Positions 24,991 to 34,301 of a stretch of DNA of 64,000 nucleotides are shown here, one piece after another. This stretch comes from Deinococcus yavapaiensis KR-236. GTDB taxonomy: Bacteria; Deinococcota; Deinococci; Deinococcales; Deinococcaceae. The stretch covers positions 62,001 to 126,000 of the forward strand of contig NZ_QJSX01000013.1 of the NCBI RefSeq assembly GCF_003217515.1, read 5' to 3'. A program made the position numbers and the translations under genes. The first letter of the stretch is position 1. Every line of letters begins with the position of its first letter. The notes beneath the pieces are model-generated. The model worked only from the letters and a program-made list of their open reading frames with translations, ran no database searches and was not told the DNA's origin.

Positions 24991-26817
24991 ATGCTCGCAA
25001 CCGTCGATAGCCTCGTGGTGTTCAAACGTCAACCCGCCCGTGTCGTGCGCGTCGCGAAGAAAGTCGAGCTGGAAGGCCCGCTCGGCACGGCCCGCGTGCG
25101 CCTCAAGGACGTCACGGTGCTGCACCCCGGCCCCGTTGACGACGTGCGCACCCTGCGCGCGCCGAGCGTCGACCCGCAGGACGTGTGGGACGTACTCGAC
25201 GGGCAAGCGGCGCCGCTGCGCGACGTCGCGGAACTCGCGTTCGGGGCGTTCACGCCGGAAACAGCGCTCGCCGTGTGGCACCTCGTGGATGACGGAACGT
25301 ACTTCACCCTCCGCGCGGACCGCGTTGAGCCCGTGCCCGCCGAGGTGCTCGAGCGGCGTCGCGAAGCAGCGCGGCGAGCGGACGCTGAGGCGCGCGATTG
25401 GCAAGCGTTCCTCGACGGGTTGCGTGAAGGGCGCGTCACGACCCGCCGCCTGCTCGCGGACGTCGAAGCGCTCGCGTTCGGTCGCGCGACCACGTCGCGT
25501 GTGCTCGCCGCGCTCGAGCGACCGCAAACGCCGCAAGCGGCGCACGCGCTGCTGCTCGACGTCGGCGCGTGGGACGCGTTCGTCAATCCGCACCCCGTGC
25601 GGCACGGGGTGGTCGCGCACGCGCCGACGCTTCCGACGCCGTCGTGGCTACCGGACGCGCGCGTCGACCTGTCTCACCTCGACGCGCTCGCGATCGACGA
25701 CGCGGACACCGCGTACCCCGACGACGCCATCAGCTTCGAGCGCCTCGCGGGCGGGTGGCGCGTGTGGGTGCACGTCGCGGACGTCGCGGCGCTCGTGCCC
25801 GCCGGCAGCGACCTCGACGGGGAAGCCCGCGCGCGCGGCGCGACGCTCTACCTGCCGGAAGGGGTCTCGCCGATGCTGCCGCGCGACGTGTCCCACGAAG
25901 TCGCCTTGGGTCTCACGGAAGCGTCGAACGCCCTGAGCGTCGCGGTGACGCTCGACGAGGCGTTCGAACCGCAACGCGCCGAGGTGCTCCTTACGCGGGT
26001 GCGGGTGACGCGCGTGTCGTACGAAGACGCGCAAGCGCGCCTCGACGCGGGCGACGCGCTCCTCACCCTTCTCGCGCGCTTCGCGGCCGCGCGCCGCGCC
26101 GCGCGGGAAGCGGCAGGCGCGATCCTCATCGACTGGCCGAGCGTGCGCGTGCGCGTCCACGACCACGCCGTGCGCTTCGAACCCGAAGTGCGCCTCGAAA
26201 GCCACCGCGTCGTGGAAGAAGCGATGCTGCTCGCCGGGTGGGGCGCGGCCGCGTGGGCGGCCGAACGGCACCTCGCGTTGCCGTTCGTGACGCAACACGC
26301 GCCGTTCACCCGCCCGAACGGCGAAGGCTTGGCGTTGCAGTTCGCGCGGCGCCGCGCGTCGAAACGCACGACCTTCGCGTTCACGCCCGCGCCGCACGCG
26401 GGAATCGGCGTGAACGCGTACGCGCGCGTCACGAGTCCGCTGCGCCGCTACGAGGACCTCGCCGCGCACCAGCAACTGCGCGCGGCCCTCTTGGAGGAAC
26501 GCGCGTCGTCCGGGCGGGACGCGCTCGCGCGCGTTCTCGTGGCAGACGCGGGCGCGAACGCCGTGAAGGCCGCGCAGCGCGACTCGACGGCGCATTGGAC
26601 GATGGTGCACTTGCAGGCGCTCGACGCGTGGGAAGGCGACGCGCACGTCGTCGGTCGCCGCGGCAAGCGCGCCGTCGTGTTCGTGCCGGCGTTCGGCTTG
26701 GAAGTCTTGATGAAGCTCGACGAGCCGGTCGGATCGCACGTGCGCGTGCACCTCGACCGCGTGGACATCCCGAATTTGCGCGCGACCTTCCGCGTGGTGT
26801 CGAGCGAGGCGGCGTGA
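24991..26817 (+). CDS. RNase II-family 3'-5' exoribonuclease (short winged-helix type)
   Basis: A 608-residue protein preceded by GAAGAGGAGG. The RNB catalytic domain begins near residue 230 (LDALAIDDAD, then PDDAISFE), with WVHVADVAALVP and the distal AYARVTSPLRRYEDLAAHQQL motif near 480. The N-terminal 200 residues are helical/winged-helix rather than the two cold-shock domains of E. coli RNase II, as described for the D. radiodurans enzyme DrII. The end is a short S1-like module. In the active site, the position of the second metal-binding Asp appears to be Tyr (Asp-Thr-Ala-Tyr-Pro-Asp-Asp), which deserves checking. Likely housekeeping RNA turnover. It ends 24 bases before the next gene. 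Confidence 0.88.
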   Translation: MLATVDSLVVFKRQPARVVRVAKKVELEGPLGTARVRLKDVTVLHPGPVDDVRTLRAPSVDPQDVWDVLDGQAAPLRDVAELAFGAFTPETALAVWHLVDDGTYFTLRADRVEPVPAEVLERRREAARRADAEARDWQAFLDGLREGRVTTRRLLADVEALAFGRATTSRVLAALERPQTPQAAHALLLDVGAWDAFVNPHPVRHGVVAHAPTLPTPSWLPDARVDLSHLDALAIDDADTAYPDDAISFERLAGGWRVWVHVADVAALVPAGSDLDGEARARGATLYLPEGVSPMLPRDVSHEVALGLTEASNALSVAVTLDEAFEPQRAEVLLTRVRVTRVSYEDAQARLDAGDALLTLLARFAAARRAAREAAGAILIDWPSVRVRVHDHAVRFEPEVRLESHRVVEEAMLLAGWGAAAWAAERHLALPFVTQHAPFTRPNGEGLALQFARRRASKRTTFAFTPAPHAGIGVNAYARVTSPLRRYEDLAAHQQLRAALLEERASSGRDALARVLVADAGANAVKAAQRDSTAHWTMVHLQALDAWEGDAHVVGRRGKRAVVFVPAFGLEVLMKLDEPVGSHVRVHLDRVDIPNLRATFRVVSSEAA

Positions 26818-26828
26818 CGCGCGTGCGG

Positions 26829-26834
26829 CATACT
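26829..26834 (+). promoter_or_regulatory. Candidate leaderless -10 element
   Basis: CATACT lies six bases before the ATG at 26841, with no ribosome-binding site in between, suggesting a leaderless transcript for the ADP-ribosylglycohydrolase fusion. Confidence 0.35.
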
Positions 26835-26840
26835 TGCGGC

Positions 26841-29453
26841 ATGACCGACCCGCTGCTCACGCCTTTCCTCGACGTCGGCACGCCTCCCCCGTCATCGCTC
26901 GTCGTGCTGCGTTCCCTCGCGGTCGCGGACGCGCTCGGCGCCGCCACGGAATTTCAACGCCCGGAGGACATCGCGGCGCGCTTGCCGCGCGTCACGGGAT
27001 ACCACGAAGGGTCCCCATTCGGATTCGCGCCCGGTGAAGCAACGGACGACACGCAGATGACGGTCGCGACGCTACTCGGGTACGCGAGCGGCCGCGGTCT
27101 CACGGGCGTGCTGAACGCGCTGCGCACCTGGGCAGGAAGCGACCCGCCGGACGTTGGGACGCTCACCCGCGCAGCGTTGCGCGTCGGTCGCGTCAACGGT
27201 GGGGTGCGTGCGTGGGAAGCGTCCGGGCGCACGTCGGCAGGCAACGGCGGGTTGATGCGCGTCGCGGCGGTGTTCATCGCGGGCATGCGCGGCGAGTCGC
27301 TGTTGCACGAAGCGGCGCGCGTCACGGCCCTCACGCACGCCGATCCGCGGTGCGTGCTCGCCAGCGTGTTCCTCGTGGCGTTCCTCGAAGCGCTCGAAGC
27401 GCGTGTGCCGTACGCCGCGGCCGCTGAGTGGGCGCTTTCGTGCGCGCGCACCGTGGACGTACCGATGGCGCTGCGAGATCTGCTCGACGAGCACGACGCG
27501 CAAGGGTACGCGGCGCTCGTCCCGGACGCCTTCGCGTCCGTCGAAAGCGCGGTGCGCGGTGGGCTGCGCGGCGAAGCGCCCTCCCAGTCGGGGTTCGTGT
27601 TGGACACGCTGCGCGCGGCCGTCGCGCGCGCAAACGGCGAGTCGTGGATGGACTGCGTGGCGTCGGTGGTGCTGCGCGGCGAGGACAGCGACACGGTCGC
27701 GTGCGTCGTCGGCGCGATCCTCGGCGCGCGCGGCTTGGAAGCGCCCGCGCACTTGCTGCCCGCGTTGCGACTCGGGCATGACTGGCCAGGCTGGTCGCGC
27801 GCGTGGCCGTGCGACGCGCACTTCGAACGCGTCGTGCGTGACGCGTGGCAGGGCGCGCCGTTTTCCCGCGCGCCGCTCGTGCCGAGCTTGGATGAAGACC
27901 CGGCGGTCGTGGCGAGCGCGTTGCGGCGCGTGTGGCGCGCGTGGGCGGCCGGCGCGTGGACGTGCAACGTCGTGCACCCCGAGTACGCGTGGCCGGACGG
28001 CTCGACGCAGGACGGCGCGTGGTTGCTGTCGTCGCCGTTACTCGCGCACCTCGCCGGGTGGAACACCACCGAGGTGCGGCAGTGGGACGTGGACGTCCCG
28101 TGGGGCTTCCTGGTGTCTTTCGACGGGCGCTTCGCGGCGCGACACGAATGGCAATTCCCGTACTCAGCGATGTGGAGCGCGGACAATCCCTTCCGCGGCG
28201 TGCACGAAGTCCGCGTTTCGGACGTGCGCGCCTTGCACGGCGTTCGCTGGGAGCGACGCGCATCCTTCTCGCATTGGCTCGACGCGCCCACCGCCGGGTG
28301 TGATTCGAGCGCGCCGTGGCCGCACGGCGACCGACCCGACGTGAACGACGCGTTCCGGCAGGCCGCGCGAACGGTGGGTTCCGAACGGCCCGTCCTGAGC
28401 GCGGGCGAACTCACCCAGGCGCTGCAAGACGCGCGCGTCGCGTTGCGCGCCTCGCCGTCACGAGGCGGCGCGGGCATCACGGACGTGCGGCGCCGCACGC
28501 TCGGCTCCGCGCAGTGCACGCTGCGCCGCGCGCCGCACTGGCAAGCGACGGAACGCGGCGCGTACGTGCCGCTCGCCGCCTCGCACTGGCACTTTCAAGC
28601 GCAACCGTCGCACCGCGCCGTGCGCGCCGCCATGACAGAGGGGTGGTGGGATGAACGGCGCGCCGATCGCTTGCGCTTCTCGAGCGGTGAAGGAGCGGTC
28701 GACGTGCGCATGCTGCCTCACCCGCGCTTGTTGCAGCGCGCACGGCGGGGCGGTGGGTGGTTCGTGGCGCTCCTCGAAGGCGGCCTCTGGCTCGACACCT
28801 TCGAGGATCCCGCCGCGTTACACGGTCAACTCGAACGGTACGTCGACGTGCCGCGCTTGGCGTTGCTGCGCTCTCCCGCCCGCGCCGCGTTCGACGCGAG
28901 CACGGCGCGCCTCGCCGCGTCTTTGATGGGGGCGAGCCTCGCGGAAGTGTTCCGTGTGCAGTCCGCGCCCAGTTGGCGTGACGCGCCGCCCGCCGAGGAG
29001 ACCGTGCGAAACGCGAGCGCCCTTGCGCTCGCGGCGCTCGCAGCGTTGCTGCGCGCGCACGAGGACGGCGCGCTCGGCGAGTTGCTGCCGCCGCATGATC
29101 GACGCGGCGACACGTACCGCGCGTTCGCCCTGCCGTTCGAAGCGCCGTCCGCGCCGCACGTGCTCGTGCGGTTCCTCGCGGACGGCGGTGAGATCATCCT
29201 CGCGCGCGACGCGACCGAACGGTTCGTCGTGACGACGAACGAAGCGATCCTGCTCGATTTGCTGCCCGACGAGGACTTGCCGAGCGGAAGCGTTCGCACG
29301 GCCGCGTCGTGGTCGGCGGCGTTGACGCTGCTCGACGCGTACCCGTGGCCGCTTTTTACGCCGAGCGACGTGCATCCGGACGTGCGCACGCGCCTCGAAC
29401 GCGCGGCGGCTGCGCGCGGCGCGGCGCTGCGCACGCCGTGGGAGGAGCGATGA
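26841..29453 (+). CDS. ADP-ribosylglycohydrolase fused to a large unknown domain
   Basis: An 870-residue protein; the ATG at 26841 is chosen because the frame upstream lies inside the RNase gene. Residues 20-300 are a DraG/ARH-type hydrolase with all its metal-site motifs in order: VADALGAATEFQ near 28, ATDDTQMTVA near 68, GNGGLMRVA near 133, THADPR near 168 and GEDSDTVACVVGAILGA near 280. Such enzymes remove ADP-ribose from proteins or nucleic acids. Residues 330-870 are not recognised; they are Trp- and Arg-rich with mixed alpha/beta character. The gene ends 73 bases before brxA on the same strand. It could reverse a phage or toxin ADP-ribosylation, but that is speculation. Confidence 0.82.
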   Translation: MTDPLLTPFLDVGTPPPSSLVVLRSLAVADALGAATEFQRPEDIAARLPRVTGYHEGSPFGFAPGEATDDTQMTVATLLGYASGRGLTGVLNALRTWAGSDPPDVGTLTRAALRVGRVNGGVRAWEASGRTSAGNGGLMRVAAVFIAGMRGESLLHEAARVTALTHADPRCVLASVFLVAFLEALEARVPYAAAAEWALSCARTVDVPMALRDLLDEHDAQGYAALVPDAFASVESAVRGGLRGEAPSQSGFVLDTLRAAVARANGESWMDCVASVVLRGEDSDTVACVVGAILGARGLEAPAHLLPALRLGHDWPGWSRAWPCDAHFERVVRDAWQGAPFSRAPLVPSLDEDPAVVASALRRVWRAWAAGAWTCNVVHPEYAWPDGSTQDGAWLLSSPLLAHLAGWNTTEVRQWDVDVPWGFLVSFDGRFAARHEWQFPYSAMWSADNPFRGVHEVRVSDVRALHGVRWERRASFSHWLDAPTAGCDSSAPWPHGDRPDVNDAFRQAARTVGSERPVLSAGELTQALQDARVALRASPSRGGAGITDVRRRTLGSAQCTLRRAPHWQATERGAYVPLAASHWHFQAQPSHRAVRAAMTEGWWDERRADRLRFSSGEGAVDVRMLPHPRLLQRARRGGGWFVALLEGGLWLDTFEDPAALHGQLERYVDVPRLALLRSPARAAFDASTARLAASLMGASLAEVFRVQSAPSWRDAPPAEETVRNASALALAALAALLRAHEDGALGELLPPHDRRGDTYRAFALPFEAPSAPHVLVRFLADGGEIILARDATERFVVTTNEAILLDLLPDEDLPSGSVRTAASWSAALTLLDAYPWPLFTPSDVHPDVRTRLERAAAARGAALRTPWEER

Positions 29454-29509
29454 CGCGCGCGGGGTGCGTCCACGCGGCATTTGCCGCGCGTGTTCGAAGC
29501 GCCCGACCT

Positions 29510-29515
29510 AGAATG
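29510..29515 (+). promoter_or_regulatory. Candidate -10 element of the BREX operon
   Basis: TAGAAT is 11 bases before the brxA ATG, overlapping the approach to the GAAGGGG ribosome-binding site (about 29515-29521). No convincing -35 box at standard spacing is seen, so read-through from the upstream gene is also possible. Confidence 0.3.
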
Positions 29516-29526
29516 AAGGGGTTGTG

Positions 29527-30138
29527 ATGGCCGCGTTGAACGAGCTTTACCAGGCGGGCACGAACCTGGGCTTCCGCCTCGCGGAAACCACGGAAGTCGC
29601 GCGCCTGCTCCTCGCGGGCCTTGGCGAGGACGACGTGCTGCGCGAAGCGGTGGAACGCGACCTCTTCGGGGTGCGCTCTCCCGCGAGTCGCCGCACCCTC
29701 GCGCGGGCGCTCCTCACGCGCCTGCAGGGCGTGCCGCGCGACGTGCTCGAACTGCTGGTGGACGGCGATTCGACTTCGCGGCGCCTCGCGAACTTCGCGC
29801 TCGTGCTGCGCGAGCACCGCTTGCTGCGTGAGTTCATCGCGGACGTCGCCCTCGAACGCGCGCCGTCCGCGCAACCGACCCTCACGCGCGGCGACCTCGG
29901 CGCCTTCCTCGCGCGCAAGCAAGTGCAAGAACCCACGGTCGGCGCGTGGAGTGACGCGACCCTCAAGCGGGTGCGCACGCGCCTCGTCGAACTGCTCCTC
30001 GCGGCAGGCCTCCTCGAAATCGAAGATCGCCGCACGTACCGCCTTCTGACTTCCCGCGTCCCGAAACCCCTCCAAGCGGCGTTACGAGGCGCGAACCTCT
30101 CTCCCCTGCTTCCCCTGCTACTCGATCCTCATGCGTGA
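29527..30138 (+). CDS. brxA: BREX protein BrxA (DUF1819)
   Basis: A 203-residue helical protein opening a complete type 1 BREX operon. The DUF1819 signature is visible as WSDATLKRVRTRLVELLLAA followed by GLLE near residue 140-163, with RVPKPLQAALRG at the end. BrxA is a small DNA-binding protein needed for full phage exclusion in some BREX systems. The ATG at 29527 is preferred over the adjacent GTG at 29524. Its end overlaps brxB by eight bases, showing coupled translation. Confidence 0.93.
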   Translation: MAALNELYQAGTNLGFRLAETTEVARLLLAGLGEDDVLREAVERDLFGVRSPASRRTLARALLTRLQGVPRDVLELLVDGDSTSRRLANFALVLREHRLLREFIADVALERAPSAQPTLTRGDLGAFLARKQVQEPTVGAWSDATLKRVRTRLVELLLAAGLLEIEDRRTYRLLTSRVPKPLQAALRGANLSPLLPLLLDPHA

Positions 30139-30709
30139 ACTGACCCTCCCCGAACGACTCGACCGCCTCAAAACGGCCCTCAGCGACCCCGCGATTCTCA
30201 AAGCGCAAGGTCTCGGCAACGAAATCGCGTTTTACATCTTCGATTACGACCCGCAGTTCGAACCGACCGTCACCGCGCACGTGCAGCGCCTCCTGGAGCG
30301 CCTGGAGTACGAGGTGCTGCACGTCGACCTCTACCGCGTGTGCCTCGAAGCGATCGACGCGCGCGGCCTCACGCAGCGCGCCCTGGACCTCGAAGCGCAA
30401 AAAGGCAGCGCCGCGCTCGCCAAAGCACTCCACGCGACACTCGCGCCGGACAAGCTCGCGCGCCTCATCGCCGAGAAAGTCACGCCGCAGCACCGCCTGG
30501 TGTTCCTCACGGGCGTTGGCGCGGCGTGGCCGCTCGCGCGCTCGCACGCCCTGCTGAACAACTTGCACGCGCTGCTCGACCACGTGCCGCTCGTGACGTT
30601 CTACCCCGGGCGGTACGACGGGGAAAGCCTCAAGCTCTTCTCCACCTTCGACGACGACAACTACTACCGCGCGTTTCAACTCGTGCCGCGCACGACGAGA
30701 AGCGCTTGA
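30131..30709 (+). CDS. brxB: BREX protein BrxB (DUF1788)
   Basis: A 192-residue protein of the DUF1788 family, of usual length. Typical blocks are GNEIAFYIFDYDPQFE near residue 30, VFLTGVGAAWPLARSHALLN near 125 and the conserved end LVTFYPGRYDGESLKLF...NYYRAF. BrxB is required for BREX methylation and exclusion and probably belongs to the PglX-containing complex. It starts within brxA, and brxC follows after 10 bases. Confidence 0.93.
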   Translation: MRELTLPERLDRLKTALSDPAILKAQGLGNEIAFYIFDYDPQFEPTVTAHVQRLLERLEYEVLHVDLYRVCLEAIDARGLTQRALDLEAQKGSAALAKALHATLAPDKLARLIAEKVTPQHRLVFLTGVGAAWPLARSHALLNNLHALLDHVPLVTFYPGRYDGESLKLFSTFDDDNYYRAFQLVPRTTRSA

Positions 30710-30719
30710 CGAGGTACGC

Positions 30720-33700
30720 ATGACGATCATCGGCACCACCATCGGCGAGCTGTTCAAGAAAGACATCCACCGGGACATCAACGGCGTCATCAAAGTCGGG
30801 CAACTCGACGACGCGCACGTGCAACAAGAACTCGAAGAGTACATTGTCACCAGCGAGCTCGCCGGGCACTTCGACACGCTCTTCAACCATTACGCCGCGT
30901 CCTTCCGCAATCCCACGGACAAGATCGGCATTTGGATCTCCGGCTTCTTCGGGTCGGGCAAATCGCACTTCCTGAAGATCGTGTCGTACCTGCTCGCGAA
31001 CCGCGTCGTCGCCGACCGACCCGCCGTCGAGTACTTCACGGGCAAGTTCGCCGACCCGATGGTGCACTCGGCGGTGGCGCGCGTCGCGGCCGCCGGACCG
31101 ACCACCGACGTGATCCTCTTCAACATCGACTCGGTCGCGGACGCGAACTCCAAAGCGGACAAGGAAGCGATCGTGCGGGTCTTCCAGAAGGTGTTCGACA
31201 ATCACCTCGGGTACCTCGGGAGCGTGCCGGGCATCGCGAACCTCGAGCGGCAACTCGACGCGCGCGGTGAACTCGCCGCGTTCAAAACCGCGTTCGAAGA
31301 AGCGACGCTCACGTCGTGGCACAGCGGCCGTGAAGCGTTCGACTTCTACCGTGACGAAGCGATCGGCGCCATCGTCAGCGTGTGCCGCCTCAGCGAGGAG
31401 TCCGCGCGGCGCCTCGTCGACTCGACCATCGACGGCGCGACGACCCTCAGCGTGCAAGACTTCGCGCGGCGCGTGAACGCGTACATCGACGCGAAAGGGT
31501 CCTCGCAGCGCGTGGTGTTCATGATCGATGAAGTCGGGCAGTACATCGGCGAGAACAGCGACCTGATGCTGAATCTTCAGACGGTCGCGGAGGACCTCGG
31601 CACGATCTGCGCGGGGCGCGCGTGGGTGTTCGTCACGTCCCAAGAAGCGATCGACCAGATCACGAAGCAAGACCGCATGCGCGCCCAGGACTTCTCGAAA
31701 ATTCAAGGGCGGTTCACGCCGAGGGCGCGCGTGAACTTGTCGAGCACGAACACCGACGAAGTCATCAAGCTGCGCCTGCTCGACAAACGCGACGACCTCA
31801 AAGCGGATCTCGCCGCCTTGTACGCCGACAAGGACGTCGCCTTGCGCAACCTCATCCGCTTCACGGAGGACGCGGCGGACATGCCCGGCTACCGCAGCGA
31901 AGCGAGTTTCGTCGCGGCGTACCCGTTCGTGCCGTACCAGTTCACCCTGCTGCAACGGTCCTTCACGGCGATTCGCTCGATGGGATCGAGCGGCAAGCAC
32001 CTCGCGAGCGGTGAGCGCAGCATGCTCGACGCGTTTCAACTCGCCGCGATGAGCGTCGCGAAGCACGAACTCGGCGCGCTCGTACCCTTCCACGCCTTTT
32101 ACGGCGCCGTCGCGGGCTTCCTCGACAACGACGTCAAGACCGTCATCGGGCAAGCGCGTGGGAACGCCGCGCTCGAAGCGCACGACGTGGACCTCCTACA
32201 GACGCTGTTCCTCGTGAAGTACGTCAAGGAACTGCGCACGAACCTCGAGAACCTCACGACGCTCAGCCTCACGCACGTCGACCAGAACCGCTTGGAGCTG
32301 CGCCGCCGCGTCGAAGGCAGCCTCGCGCGCCTGGAGAAGCAGACGCTCGTAGCGCGCAGCGGCGACGAGTACAGCTTCCTCACGAACGAAGAGCAAGATG
32401 TCGGCCGGGAAATCAAAACGGTGGACGTGGAACCGGGCGAGCTCACGGACGAACTGCAAAAACTCGTGTTCGAGGAAGTGTACGCCGAGAAGCGCGTGCG
32501 GCTCGACGCGCGTCACCAGTACGGGGTGTACCGCAAGCTCGACGACCGCATGTACGGCCTTCAAAGCGGGGAGCTCGGCGTGCACGTCCTCACGCCGGAC
32601 GCCGACCGTTACGCGGAACTCAGCGATGACGGCGCGGCGATGCTGTTCACGGGCGGCGGCACGGAACTCCTCGTGCGCCTCCCGAACGACGACACGCTCG
32701 GGCGGGAGTTGCGGGCGCTGGTGCAGACGACGAAGTACGTGCTGCGCAAGAACACCTCCACCCTCTCGCCGACGCTGCGGCGCATCATCGACGATCGCCG
32801 TGAAGAAAACCGCGAGCGGGAGAAACGCGTGCTCGATCTCCTGCGCGGCCTCATCGCCGGGTCGGCGTTGTTCGCGAACGCCGCGCGCGTCGAGGTGAAA
32901 GCCAGCGACCCTCGCGAAGTCGTGAACGCGGGCTTGCGCAAACTCGTCGAGAACGCCTTCAACAAACTCGGGTACGTCAAGAGTCCCTTCGACTCCCTCG
33001 CGCAAGTGCAAAGCGCGTTGACACGCCTCGACGATTCGCAGACGCTCGACCAGGACACCCCGAATCACCTCGCGCACTCGGAGCTACGCACCTTCCTCAG
33101 AAACGAAGGCCTCGCGCACCGCAAAGTCACCGTCCGCAACCTCGTGGACCGTTTCACGCGCCGCCCGTTCGGTTGGACAGACCTCGACGTGCTCGGCGTC
33201 CTCGCCGAAACGCTCGCGCGTGGCGAGGTCGAACTGCGCCACGCGAACGCGCCCGCGAATCTCGCCGACAAGAACCTCGCGGCGAACCTCAGCGCGGTCC
33301 GCAAGCAAGACGAGTACACGCTGCGCCTCGCCGAAGTCGTCGATCCCGCCCAGCTGCGCGTCGCCCGCGACGTCGCCAAGGACCTGCTCGACTCGGCGGT
33401 CGTGCCCATCGAAGCCGCGCCGCTGCGCGACAAAGTCCTCGAAGCCGCCGCGAAGCACACGGCGACGCTGAAGAAGTACCTGGAGCGCGCCGCGACCGGC
33501 CCGTACCCGTTCAAGGACGCCATGACGACCGCCGTAGTGTCCTTGCAAGGCCTCGTGGACGCGCGTTCGCCCGCCGAGTTCGTCGCGAAAACCGCCAAGT
33601 TGAAGGACGACCTTGAAGACGCCATGGCCACCTTGGAAGACGCGGGTAAGTTCTTCGAGCGCAACATCGCGACGTTCGACGCGTTCGTGCGCGACCTCGA

Positions 33701-34298
33701 CAAGCTCAGCGGAGACCTACCGCACGTCACGGACGCTGCCCTGCTCGCGAACGTCGACCGGGCGCGCGCCATCCTGCAAGAAAAGAACCCGTCGCAAGCG
33801 CTGTATCAGAACTCGAAGATCCTCGCCCCGGTCCTCGAGCATGTCGCCGAGCTGCTCGCCGAGCGCAAGAAGGCCGCCTTGAGCGCGTGGCAAGCGGAGA
33901 CGACGCACCTCACCGAGATCGCACGCGACCTTCCGCAGGACCGCCGCGCGCCCATCACGAAGCCGCTCCTCGCCCTGAAGAGTGAGATCGAGAAGGCGAC
34001 GTCCATCGACGCGGTCCTCGCTCGGCAAGGTTGGATCGCCGAGCGCGCCCGTGGCGTCGAAGGTGCTCTGATCGACGCCTACAACACTTGGCTGCAAGAG
34101 CAAGCAGGGCCAAAGGACACGAAGCGCGACGAAGTCGAGTCTGACATCAAGCCGAAGACGATCCGCAAGGTTCGCGTCGCTCATCTCGCCAAGAAGCCCT
34201 TGCTGGAGACCGCCGAAGACGTCGAAGCGTACCTCGCTGCCCTTCGCGCCGAACTGCTCACTGCCATCAATAGTGGCGATCACATCCGACTGGAGTAA
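30720..34298 (+). CDS. brxC: BREX ATPase BrxC (PglY-like)
   Basis: A 1192-residue AAA+ protein of normal family length. ISGFFGSGKSHFLKIVSYLL near residue 72 is the hallmark BrxC/PglY Walker A, and VVFMIDEVGQYIGEN near 265 is Walker B. The middle carries RLLDKRDDLKADL and the long C-terminal half is predominantly helical. BrxC is the motor or organiser of the BREX complex and is required for both methylation and phage exclusion. The gene is followed after three bases by pglX (GTG start). Confidence 0.95.
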   Translation: MTIIGTTIGELFKKDIHRDINGVIKVGQLDDAHVQQELEEYIVTSELAGHFDTLFNHYAASFRNPTDKIGIWISGFFGSGKSHFLKIVSYLLANRVVADRPAVEYFTGKFADPMVHSAVARVAAAGPTTDVILFNIDSVADANSKADKEAIVRVFQKVFDNHLGYLGSVPGIANLERQLDARGELAAFKTAFEEATLTSWHSGREAFDFYRDEAIGAIVSVCRLSEESARRLVDSTIDGATTLSVQDFARRVNAYIDAKGSSQRVVFMIDEVGQYIGENSDLMLNLQTVAEDLGTICAGRAWVFVTSQEAIDQITKQDRMRAQDFSKIQGRFTPRARVNLSSTNTDEVIKLRLLDKRDDLKADLAALYADKDVALRNLIRFTEDAADMPGYRSEASFVAAYPFVPYQFTLLQRSFTAIRSMGSSGKHLASGERSMLDAFQLAAMSVAKHELGALVPFHAFYGAVAGFLDNDVKTVIGQARGNAALEAHDVDLLQTLFLVKYVKELRTNLENLTTLSLTHVDQNRLELRRRVEGSLARLEKQTLVARSGDEYSFLTNEEQDVGREIKTVDVEPGELTDELQKLVFEEVYAEKRVRLDARHQYGVYRKLDDRMYGLQSGELGVHVLTPDADRYAELSDDGAAMLFTGGGTELLVRLPNDDTLGRELRALVQTTKYVLRKNTSTLSPTLRRIIDDRREENREREKRVLDLLRGLIAGSALFANAARVEVKASDPREVVNAGLRKLVENAFNKLGYVKSPFDSLAQVQSALTRLDDSQTLDQDTPNHLAHSELRTFLRNEGLAHRKVTVRNLVDRFTRRPFGWTDLDVLGVLAETLARGEVELRHANAPANLADKNLAANLSAVRKQDEYTLRLAEVVDPAQLRVARDVAKDLLDSAVVPIEAAPLRDKVLEAAAKHTATLKKYLERAATGPYPFKDAMTTAVVSLQGLVDARSPAEFVAKTAKLKDDLEDAMATLEDAGKFFERNIATFDAFVRDLDKLSGDLPHVTDAALLANVDRARAILQEKNPSQALYQNSKILAPVLEHVAELLAERKKAALSAWQAETTHLTEIARDLPQDRRAPITKPLLALKSEIEKATSIDAVLARQGWIAERARGVEGALIDAYNTWLQEQAGPKDTKRDEVESDIKPKTIRKVRVAHLAKKPLLETAEDVEAYLAALRAELLTAINSGDHIRLE

Positions 34299-34301
34299 TT
34301 C

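Noticed and set aside
25569..26840. Long upstream extension of the ADP-ribosylglycohydrolase frame
   Set aside because: It overlaps the RNase II gene and is almost pure Arg/Ala; the hydrolase starts at 26841.
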